A DNA stretch of 5,654 nt from Arcobacter sp. (GTDB taxonomy: Bacteria > Campylobacterota > Campylobacteria > Campylobacterales > Arcobacteraceae), in assembly GCA_016744485.1 (NCBI GenBank), contig JADGEG010000134.1, forward strand, positions 1 to 5,654. The letters are read 5' to 3'. The notes beneath the pieces were generated by a model. It did no database searches and was not told the DNA's origin. It was given only the letters and a program-made list of their open reading frames with translations. The position numbers were made by a program, and so were the translations under genes. Of the stretch, positions 1-5,639 are shown one piece after another. The stretch's first letter is position 1, and every line of letters begins with the position of its first letter.

Positions 1-1
1 C

Positions 2-25
2 ATATTAGTAAGACAAAGATATTAA
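2..25 (+). other. Possible last codons of an upstream gene
   Basis: The frame beginning at base 2 reads seven sense codons (ILVRQRY) and then TAA at 23-25, just before the argF ribosome binding site. Another frame stops at 6-8 (TAT TAG), so the true end of the upstream gene could be either. The third frame stays open into argF and stops at 67-69. In C. jejuni the gene before argF is, from memory, hemB, but this stub is too short to identify. No promoter-like sequence is apparent in bases 1-37, which fits argF being internal to a longer operon. Confidence 0.2.
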
Positions 26-29
26 AGGA
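24..29 (+). promoter_or_regulatory. Ribosome binding site of argF (AAAGGA)
   Basis: AAAGGA lies 8 bases before the ATG at 38. This is good Shine-Dalgarno spacing and supports that start codon. Confidence 0.75.
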
Positions 30-37
30 TAAGTTAC

Positions 38-961
38 ATGAGACATTTTTTAACATTAAAAGATTATAGAAAAGAAGAAATTCTTGAAATATTACAATTA
101 GCAAAAAAAATAAAAAAAGAAACAAAAAATAAAATTTTTACTAAATACCTCGATATGCAAACTTTAGGTATGATTTTTGAGAAAAGTAGTACTAGAACAA
201 GAGTAAGTTTTGAAACAGGTATTTATCAATTAGGAGGTGTTGGATTATTCTTATCTTCAAGTGACCTACAATTAGGTCGGGGTGAGCCTTTAAAAGATAC
301 ATCAAGAGTAATTTCAAGTATGGTTGATATGCTTATGATTAGAACTTTTAAACAATCAGGTTTGGAAGAATTTACAAAATATTCCAAAGTTCCTGTAATC
401 AATGGCTTAACAAATGAATATCATCCTATGCAGTTATTAGCTGATTATTTAACTATACAAGAAGCTAATTTAGATATAAATCTAAAAGTAGCATACATAG
501 GAGATGGTAATAATTTAGCTCATTCTTGGTTAATGCTAGCATCAAAATTAGGTTTTGAACTAGCAATTTCAACTCCAAAAGGATATGAAGTAAATCAAGA
601 TATTTTAAACGATGCACAAAAATTTGCAAAAATATCAGGTGCTAAAATATATATAGGAAATGATCCTAAAATAGCAGTTAAAAATGCAAGTGTAGTTACA
701 ACTGACACTTGGATTTCTATGGGTCAAGAAGATGAAAAGGAACAAAGAATAAAAGATTTTGATGGTTTTATTGTTGATAAAAAAATGATGAGTTTAGCCC
801 AAGAAAAGGCTATATTTTTACACTGTTTACCTGCATATAGAAATTATGAAGTCAGTGAAGAAATCTTTGAAAGTTCTTCAAGTTTAGTATTTCAAGAAGC
901 TGAAAATAGACTACATGCACAAAAAGCTGTAATGGTTTGGTTAGATCAAAAGAGAGTGTAA
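38..961 (+). CDS. argF: Ornithine carbamoyltransferase
   Basis: This enzyme joins carbamoyl phosphate to L-ornithine, giving citrulline and phosphate. It is the sixth step of arginine synthesis and works in the cytosol, normally as a trimer. At 307 residues it is full length for the anabolic family. The carbamoyl-phosphate loop SSTRTR is at residues 50-55, and the second phosphate-binding motif HPMQ is at 129-132, followed by LLAD. The ornithine-binding motif DTWISMG is at 223-229, and HCLPAYR, with the catalytic Cys263, is at 262-268. Met131 is mildly unusual, since Cys or Thr is common there. The start is fixed by an AAAGGA site 8 bases upstream and by the typical MRHFLTL opening. The stop codon (959-961) directly abuts the hemN ATG. 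DTWISMG and HCLP favour ornithine over aspartate carbamoyltransferase, and the biosynthetic role is favoured because no arginine deiminase genes are present. Confidence 0.97.
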   Translation: MRHFLTLKDYRKEEILEILQLAKKIKKETKNKIFTKYLDMQTLGMIFEKSSTRTRVSFETGIYQLGGVGLFLSSSDLQLGRGEPLKDTSRVISSMVDMLMIRTFKQSGLEEFTKYSKVPVINGLTNEYHPMQLLADYLTIQEANLDINLKVAYIGDGNNLAHSWLMLASKLGFELAISTPKGYEVNQDILNDAQKFAKISGAKIYIGNDPKIAVKNASVVTTDTWISMGQEDEKEQRIKDFDGFIVDKKMMSLAQEKAIFLHCLPAYRNYEVSEEIFESSSSLVFQEAENRLHAQKAVMVWLDQKRV

Positions 962-2329
962 ATGATAGATTTTAAAAAATTTGAAAAATATTCTAAAGCA
1001 GGCCCACGATATACATCATATCCAACTGCACCAGAGTTTAAAGAAGAATTTAGTGAAAAAGATTTAATAGATTTATATAAAAAACAAAATAATTCAAGAA
1101 AACTTTCATTATATATTCATCTTCCTTTTTGTAGATCTGCCTGTTATTTTTGTGGATGTAATGTCATTTTTACTTCAAAAGAAGATAAAAAAGTTAGATA
1201 TATACAATACTTAAAAAAAGAATTAAATTTATTAAAACGATATTTAGATACTTCAAGAATAGTTAGCCAATTGCACTTTGGTGGAGGAACTCCTACTTTT
1301 TTTAGCCCTTCTCAATTAGACGAGATTTTAATTACTATTAAAGAAATATTTCCTAATTTTGCGAAAGATGCTGAAATTTCTTGTGAAGTTGATCCTAGAT
1401 ATTTTACAAAAGAACATATGGATGTATTAAAAAAAGGTGGCTGTAATAGATTAAGTTTTGGTGTTCAAGATTTAGATTGCCAAGTACAAAAAACAATTCA
1501 TAGAGTTCAATCTTTTGATTTGACTAAAAATGTCATATCTATTGCTAGAAATGCAGGAATTAAGTCTATTAATACCGATTTAATTTATGGCTTACCTTAT
1601 CAAACAAAGCAAACTTTTCATAAAACATTAGAACAAATGCTTACTTTAGATACAAATAGGTTTGCAGTGTTTAATTATGCACATGTTCCATGGCTTATGA
1701 AGACTATGCGAAAATTTGATGAAACTACTTTTCCTAAACCATCAGAAAAACTTGAAATGTTAAAAGATACAATTGATTTTTTTACATCAAATGGATATAA
1801 AATGGTAGGAATGGATCACTTTGCTAAACCTGAAGATGAACTATTTAAAGCTATAAAAAAAGGTGAACTACATAGAAATTTTCAAGGGTATACAACTAAA
1901 GGTGGTGCAGATTTAATAGGCATTGGAGTTTCATCAATTGGAAATGGAAGTAATTATTATACTCAAAATTTTAAAGATTTAAAACTTTATGAACAAGCCT
2001 TAGATAATGGTAAGCTCCCTGTGTTTAAAGGATATAAACTAAGTCTAGATGACCAATTAAGACAATTTGTAATCATGGAATTAATGAGTAATTTTTCATT
2101 AAATATCAAAAGAGTAGAAGAAAAATTTAATATAAACTTTAAACAATATTTTAAAAATGACTTAAAACAATTAGATGAATTCGTAAATGCAAATTTAATT
2201 TCAATAAGTAATGATAATATAAATGTAAAACAAACAGGAACTATGCTAATAAGAAATATATGTATGCCTTTTGATGCATATTTAAAAAAAATTTCTGAAG
2301 AAAAAAGAAGGTTTAGTAAAACTATATAA
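962..2329 (+). CDS. hemN: Oxygen-independent coproporphyrinogen III oxidase (radical SAM)
   Basis: HemN decarboxylates two propionate side chains of coproporphyrinogen III, giving protoporphyrinogen IX. It uses S-adenosylmethionine and a [4Fe-4S] cluster, acts in the cytosol and needs no oxygen, which suits a microaerobe or anaerobe. The 455 residues match the usual length of about 457. The true-HemN N-terminal signature GPRYTSYPTA is at 14-23. The cluster motif has Cys57, Cys61 and Cys64 followed by Cys66, within PFCRSACYFCGC. SAM-binding GGGTP is at 107-111, with EVDPR at 142-146, RLSFGVQD at 163-170 and NTDLIYGLPYQT at 204-215. C-terminal HemN motifs HFAKPEDEL (286-294), RNFQGYTT (305-312) and RNICMPFDAY (431-440) are present. 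These separate it from HemW/HutW-like relatives, which lack the GPRYTSYP start. The ATG follows the argF stop with no gap and only a weak AAAGAGAG upstream, so translation is probably coupled to argF. TAA overlaps the next ATG by one base. Confidence 0.96.
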   Translation: MIDFKKFEKYSKAGPRYTSYPTAPEFKEEFSEKDLIDLYKKQNNSRKLSLYIHLPFCRSACYFCGCNVIFTSKEDKKVRYIQYLKKELNLLKRYLDTSRIVSQLHFGGGTPTFFSPSQLDEILITIKEIFPNFAKDAEISCEVDPRYFTKEHMDVLKKGGCNRLSFGVQDLDCQVQKTIHRVQSFDLTKNVISIARNAGIKSINTDLIYGLPYQTKQTFHKTLEQMLTLDTNRFAVFNYAHVPWLMKTMRKFDETTFPKPSEKLEMLKDTIDFFTSNGYKMVGMDHFAKPEDELFKAIKKGELHRNFQGYTTKGGADLIGIGVSSIGNGSNYYTQNFKDLKLYEQALDNGKLPVFKGYKLSLDDQLRQFVIMELMSNFSLNIKRVEEKFNINFKQYFKNDLKQLDEFVNANLISISNDNINVKQTGTMLIRNICMPFDAYLKKISEEKRRFSKTI

Positions 2330-3624
2330 TGACAAATAACAAATTCGATTTTACAAAAATAAATGATGATTGTATTAAATGTGGAAAATGCAAACCTGTT
2401 TGTACTATTTTCAATATCAATCAAGATGAAACAACTAGCCCTAGAGGTTTCATTGATTTGCTTGGTGCTTATAAAGAAGATAAATTAAATCTTGATTTAA
2501 ATGCAAAAAATATTTTTGAATCATGTTTTTTATGTACAAATTGTGTTGAAGTTTGTCCAAATGATTTACCCGTTGATATGATTATTGAACAAGTACGCTT
2601 TGATATTGCAAAAAAATTTGGAATATCATGGTATAAAAGATTTTTTTTCTTTTTATTAAAACACAGAAAAATTATGGATTTAATGTCAACTTTGGGTTGG
2701 GTATTTCAAACTTGTGCTTTAAAATTAGATGATAATAAACAATCAGCAATACCAAGATTTTCACTTCCAATTGTAAAAAAAAATAGAGCTTTACCATATG
2801 CAAATAAAATAAGTTTTTTAAATAAATATCCTCAAAATATAAAAGCTCTAAAAAAAGAAAACAATAAAACTAAGAAAAATAAAGTTGCTATTTTTATTGG
2901 TTGTATGAGTAATTATACATATACTAATACAGGTGATGCCTTAGTTACAATTTTAAAAAAATTAAATTTAGATATTATGATTCCAAAAAAACAATTATGT
3001 TGTGCTGCTCCTGCATACTTTACAGGTGCTTTTAATAGTGTTGATTATTTAATTAAAAAAAATATTGAATATTTTGAAACATGGATAGATGATGTAGATG
3101 CTGTTCTTATACCAGAAGCTACTTGTTCGGCTATGATTAATCAAGATTGGGAACATTATTTACACAATCAAATACAATGGCAAAAAAGAGCTAAAGCATT
3201 ATCTTCCAAAATGTTTATGGCTACAAAATGGTTAGAAAATAATAGTAATTTAGTAAGCTTATTACAAAAATCTAATAAAAAATTTGATGAGCTTGTAACT
3301 TATCACGATCCTTGTCATGCTAAAAAAATGCAAGGTATTTGGAAGGAACCACGAAATTTATTAAAACAAAATTATGTTTTAACAGAAATGAGTGATTCAA
3401 ACAGATGTTGTGGTTTTGGAGGTCTAACTATGCAAACTGAAAAATATGAACTAGCAAGAGCAGCTGGTTTACCAAAAGCTACCATGATTAAGCAAACAAA
3501 AGCACAAATAGTTAGTGCTGAGTGTTCAGCATGTAGAATGCAAATTACAAATTCTTTATATATTAGTAATGTTGATGTAAAGTTTCAAAACCCAATAGAA
3601 TTAATAGCAAAGGCATTAGATTAA
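2329..3624 (+). CDS. Fe-S redox protein with two CCG domains (GlpC/GlcF/LutA/HdrB type)
   Basis: Probably a cytosolic or membrane-associated electron-transfer subunit; its partner is unknown. Two [4Fe-4S] ferredoxin motifs are near the N-terminus: Cys15, 18, 21, 25 (CIKCGKCKPVC) and Cys66, 69, 72, 76 followed by Pro77 (CFLCTNCVEVCP). Two cysteine-rich CCG domains follow. The first has Cys192, Cys224-Cys225 and Cys266, with Ala in place of the usual Gly after CC and Met269 where the last Cys would be. The second is complete: Cys329, Cys360-Cys361-Gly362, Cys399 and Cys402. In HdrB-like proteins such motifs hold unusual Fe-S clusters. The aromatic stretch FFFFLL at 105-110 sits among basic residues and could touch a membrane. 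This layout is shared by GlpC, GlcF and LutA, but no flavoprotein dehydrogenase partner is in the window, so no symbol is given. The start at TAATG overlaps the hemN stop by one base with no well-placed ribosome binding site (AGAAGG lies 17 bases upstream), pointing to translational coupling. C. jejuni has, from memory, a similar protein beside its hemN. Confidence 0.88.
   Translation: MTNNKFDFTKINDDCIKCGKCKPVCTIFNINQDETTSPRGFIDLLGAYKEDKLNLDLNAKNIFESCFLCTNCVEVCPNDLPVDMIIEQVRFDIAKKFGISWYKRFFFFLLKHRKIMDLMSTLGWVFQTCALKLDDNKQSAIPRFSLPIVKKNRALPYANKISFLNKYPQNIKALKKENNKTKKNKVAIFIGCMSNYTYTNTGDALVTILKKLNLDIMIPKKQLCCAAPAYFTGAFNSVDYLIKKNIEYFETWIDDVDAVLIPEATCSAMINQDWEHYLHNQIQWQKRAKALSSKMFMATKWLENNSNLVSLLQKSNKKFDELVTYHDPCHAKKMQGIWKEPRNLLKQNYVLTEMSDSNRCCGFGGLTMQTEKYELARAAGLPKATMIKQTKAQIVSAECSACRMQITNSLYISNVDVKFQNPIELIAKALD
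3609..3613 (+). promoter_or_regulatory. Ribosome binding site of lgt (AAAGG)
   Basis: AAAGG lies within the 3' end of the preceding gene, 10 bases before the ATG at 3624. It supports that start even though the start overlaps the upstream stop codon (TAATG). Confidence 0.55.
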
Positions 3625-4445
3625 TGAAAGATTTTTGGCAAAATATATATTCAAACTTTGATCCAGTAGCATTTCACTTAGGTTCAATTTCTGTTCATTG
3701 GTATGGTATTATGTATGCAACTGCACTTTTAAGTGCTATTATTGTTGCAAAAAATATTATAAAATATGATAAAATTTCTATTTCAAACGAACTTTTTGAT
3801 TCATATATATGGTGGGTTGAAATTGGTGTAATTTTAGGTGCTAGAATAGGGTATGTTCTATTTTATGACACTCATACTATGTATTATTTAACACATCCTT
3901 GGCAAATTTTTAATCCTTTTATAAATGGAGTTTATGCAGGAATTTCTGGAATGAGTTATCATGGTGCATTAATTGGTTTTATTATTGCTTCAATTCTTTT
4001 TTGTAGAAAGAAAAAAGTATCTTTTTGGTTTTTAAATGATATTGCAGTTTTGGGTATTTCTGCCGCTTATGTTTTTGGAAGAATTGGAAATTTCTTTAAT
4101 CAAGAATTAATAGGAAGAGTTACAGATGTACCTTGGGCAATATATGTAAATAATACTTTAAGGCATCCATCACAGATTTATGAGGCATTTTTAGAAGGTA
4201 TTTTAATATTTATAATTTTATTTATAATAAGAAATCAAAAAACATTTGAAGGACAATTAGCCTTGACATATGGAATTTTATATTCTTGTATGCGTATTTT
4301 TTCTGAATTTTTTAGACAACCAGATATACAGTTAGGATTTTTATATAGTAACTGGCTTACTATGGGTATTTTACAATCAACATTTGTACTATTAATTTGT
4401 ATGGTATTTTATAAAATTAGAATGAAGCAACAAAAAATTATTTAA
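3624..4445 (+). CDS. lgt: Prolipoprotein diacylglyceryl transferase
   Basis: Lgt is an inner-membrane enzyme. It moves diacylglycerol from phosphatidylglycerol to the lipobox cysteine of prolipoproteins, the first step of lipoprotein maturation before LspA cleavage. The 273 residues are a normal length. Visible family motifs are VHWYGIMY (24-31), GARIGYVLFYD (72-82), MSYHGALIG (110-118, with the conserved His113), the signature GRIGNFFNQELIGR (152-165, with Arg153 and Asn156), RHPSQIYEAFLEG (180-192) and RIFSEFFRQPD (224-234). About seven hydrophobic segments fit the known multi-span topology, for example around 27-45, 64-80, 112-127, 137-152, 188-202, 211-224 and 244-263. The basic C-terminal tail (KIRMKQQK) fits a cytosolic end. 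The start overlaps the preceding stop by one base and has its own AAAGG site. The stop TAA (4443-4445) interlocks with the stop of the convergent minus-strand gene. The function is unrelated to heme or arginine synthesis, so clustering probably reflects shared housekeeping expression. Confidence 0.97.
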   Translation: MKDFWQNIYSNFDPVAFHLGSISVHWYGIMYATALLSAIIVAKNIIKYDKISISNELFDSYIWWVEIGVILGARIGYVLFYDTHTMYYLTHPWQIFNPFINGVYAGISGMSYHGALIGFIIASILFCRKKKVSFWFLNDIAVLGISAAYVFGRIGNFFNQELIGRVTDVPWAIYVNNTLRHPSQIYEAFLEGILIFIILFIIRNQKTFEGQLALTYGILYSCMRIFSEFFRQPDIQLGFLYSNWLTMGILQSTFVLLICMVFYKIRMKQQKII

Positions 4446-4702
4446 TCTTTACTGATATATCCATGTTCAGTAGCTAAATCATTAATTTTATTTTTTAGAA
4501 GATCTAATCTCCAACCATGCCTATTGGCAAAGTTTTCTATTTCTATTTCTCTTTGTTCTAATGAACAAAATATATAGATTCTTTTTAAAAAAGGTTTAGG
4601 TATTTGAATAGATATTAGTTGAAAATAGTTTTCTTTACAGTTTCTAGAGCAAAAAGCTTTACTCATAGCAATTTTTTTCTTGCAAAATGGGCAGTGAGAC
4701 AT
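4442..4702 (-). CDS. Small zinc-ribbon protein (YacG/DUF2116-like Cys pocket), function unknown
   Basis: This 86-residue protein opens with a likely zinc site: Cys4, Cys7, Cys18 and Cys22 (CPFC, ten residues, then CSRNC). This resembles the CPxC...FCSxxC pocket of YacG and other small zinc-ribbon families. A fifth cysteine is at 46. YacG proteins end soon after the pocket, but here a longer, mostly charged and helical tail follows. Residues 52-82, containing ENFANRHGW and LLKNKINDLATEHGY, could form two or three helices, possibly a small helix-turn-helix. The ATG has AAAGGA 10 bases upstream and lies 3 bases after the stop of the 63-residue gene, so the two are likely co-translated. The stop overlaps the end of lgt on the other strand by 4 bases. 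A role in binding nucleic acid or protein is plausible from the fold, but no function can be assigned. It is most likely a real gene: good start signal, coherent motif, tight operon. Confidence 0.8.
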   Translation of the reverse strand: MSHCPFCKKKIAMSKAFCSRNCKENYFQLISIQIPKPFLKRIYIFCSLEQREIEIENFANRHGWRLDLLKNKINDLATEHGYISKD

Positions 4703-4705
4703 GTT

Positions 4706-4897
4706 TTAAAGATCCTTTGTAATTATTTTATAAAATTTAGCATTTGTAATATCTTGTAAAAATTTAGGATCAACTTCATGAATGGCAATAATATCTACAA
4801 TTTTATTATTCATTAACCAAGCTTTTCCAGAATCAACAATTATTTTATCTTCAAACATTTGAATTAATTGTTGTTTTGATACGATTAGTTCATTCAT
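4706..4897 (-). CDS. Hypothetical 63-residue protein
   Basis: I do not recognise this protein. It has 63 residues, no cysteine, no signal peptide and no membrane span. The N-terminal part, SKQQLIQMFEDK (7-18), looks helical. The middle, with IIVDSGKAWLMNNK (19-32) and VDIIAIHEV (34-42), alternates like beta strands. A short helix DPKFLQDIT (43-51) and a basic strand-like end (FYKIITKDL) follow. It could be a compact alpha/beta domain. The ATG at 4897-4895 has no clear Shine-Dalgarno sequence in the 27 bases after the response regulator stop, so coupling to upstream translation is possible. A start at Met14 has no better site. Its stop is 3 bases before the zinc-ribbon ATG and its end carries that gene's AAAGGA site, which supports it being truly translated. 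There is no open frame of similar quality on the opposite strand here. Confidence 0.65.
   Translation of the reverse strand: MNELIVSKQQLIQMFEDKIIVDSGKAWLMNNKIVDIIAIHEVDPKFLQDITNAKFYKIITKDL
4713..4718 (-). promoter_or_regulatory. Ribosome binding site of the zinc-ribbon gene (AAAGGA)
   Basis: On the minus strand AAAGGA lies inside the last codons of the 63-residue gene, 10 bases before the ATG at 4702-4700. It supports that start and links the two genes. Confidence 0.6.
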
Positions 4898-4924
4898 TAT
4901 TAGTTCAAATTAATATTTCGTAGC

Positions 4925-5629
4925 TTATTGAGGCTCTTCAATAATATAACCTCTATTTGAGTTATTTTTGATAATTTCATAGTATGTTTTTAGTCTAATT
5001 TTATTTACTATATTTCTCATAGTATAAATTGACATATTTTTACCTTTCCATACAACACTTTTTATAGTTTCATAATCTATAGTATCACCTCGTTTAGAAA
5101 TTAATAATTTTAAAAAACCTTTTTCTAATTTAGTAAATTCAATCATACTTCCACCAGCTTTAAAGAATTGATCTCTATATTCATCAAAATAAATTCCATT
5201 TTGAAATTCTATTTTATCACCTCTTTTTGTTTGATTCAAAGACATGATTATTGCTAATCTTACATCTCTTGATTTTAAAGGTTTTGATAATATTGCATAA
5301 GCACTATTTCCAATAGCTGTCACTATAGTTTCATTATCATTATCGTCTGTAACTATTATTTTAGGTAAAGATGGAGCTATTTGGGTAATTTTAATACAAG
5401 TTTCTTCAAAGCTTGTACCTTCAACATTTGTATCTATTATAATTATATCATAATTGTTTTTTTTTAATAACATAAGTGCTTCGCTAACATCTGTACTAAA
5501 TTTTAATTCTTTAAAATATTCATCAAATTCTTTTGAAATAGATAATTTAACATCTTCACTATTTCCCAATAATAAAACTTTTGCATTATTTAATTTTCTT
5601 ATATTTTTTAATGTTTTCATAGTTTTCAT
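4925..5629 (-). CDS. OmpR-type response regulator with atypical receiver domain
   Basis: Probable DNA-binding transcription regulator of a two-component type, 234 residues, cytosolic. A receiver domain covers about 16-131. Asp66 (IIIIDTNVEG) ends beta-3 and is the expected phosphorylation site. Thr94 (IIVTDD) and Lys116 followed by Pro117 (LSKPL) sit at the other conserved switch positions. The acidic pair that normally follows beta-1 and binds magnesium is missing: VLLLGNSED (18-26) puts Gly22-Asn23 where Glu/Asp-Asp is usual. A winged-helix output domain covers about 140-232, with FTKLEKGFLKLL (165-176), the recognition-helix region YTMRNIVNKIRLK (202-214) and the wing NRGYII (225-230). A basic stretch of about 15 residues precedes beta-1. 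No histidine kinase is in the window, so the partner and target genes are unknown. The start is chosen at the first ATG; Met4 (5620-5618) is an equally possible start because the AAAAGGA site lies 3 bases from the first and 12 from the second. It leads the minus-strand operon, unless genes beyond the window edge belong to it. Confidence 0.9.
   Translation of the reverse strand: MKTMKTLKNIRKLNNAKVLLLGNSEDVKLSISKEFDEYFKELKFSTDVSEALMLLKKNNYDIIIIDTNVEGTSFEETCIKITQIAPSLPKIIVTDDNDNETIVTAIGNSAYAILSKPLKSRDVRLAIIMSLNQTKRGDKIEFQNGIYFDEYRDQFFKAGGSMIEFTKLEKGFLKLLISKRGDTIDYETIKSVVWKGKNMSIYTMRNIVNKIRLKTYYEIIKNNSNRGYIIEEPQ
5612..5629 (-). repeat. 9-bp tandem duplication at the response regulator start
   Basis: On the minus strand ATGAAAACT is followed directly by ATGAAAACA, giving the protein start MKTMKT. 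The two units differ at one base and each supplies an in-frame ATG, so the gene has two start codons 9 bases apart. Confidence 0.8.
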
Positions 5630-5632
5630 ATA

Positions 5633-5639
5633 TCCTTTT
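5633..5639 (-). promoter_or_regulatory. Ribosome binding site of the response regulator (AAAAGGA)
   Basis: AAAAGGA is 3 bases before the first ATG, which is tight, and 12 before the second, which is long. Upstream, TACAAT (minus strand, 5648-5643) resembles a -10 box. Transcription from it would begin almost at the ribosome binding site, so it is not called as the promoter. Confidence 0.5.

Noticed and set aside
271..291. Short GC-rich patch in argF with a CGG arginine codon
   Set aside because: It encodes the expected LGRGEPL segment of the enzyme; one uncommon codon is not evidence of transfer or of a regulatory element.
1987..2424. Minus-strand open frame of 145 codons across the end of hemN and the start of the Fe-S gene
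   Set aside because: It lies fully antisense to two well-supported genes with recognisable motifs, has no ribosome binding site I can see, and its Phe/Ile/Leu/Ser-rich translation is what antisense AT-rich coding DNA gives.
2641..2660. Run of T within the Fe-S gene as a terminator or phase-variable tract
   Set aside because: It encodes four Phe codons interrupted by a C, has no hairpin before it, and the frame is intact; tracts of this length are common in such AT-rich genes.
4898..4924. Gap between the regulator and the 63-residue gene as a regulatory site
   Set aside because: Only 27 AT-rich bases with no hairpin, direct repeat or clear ribosome binding site.
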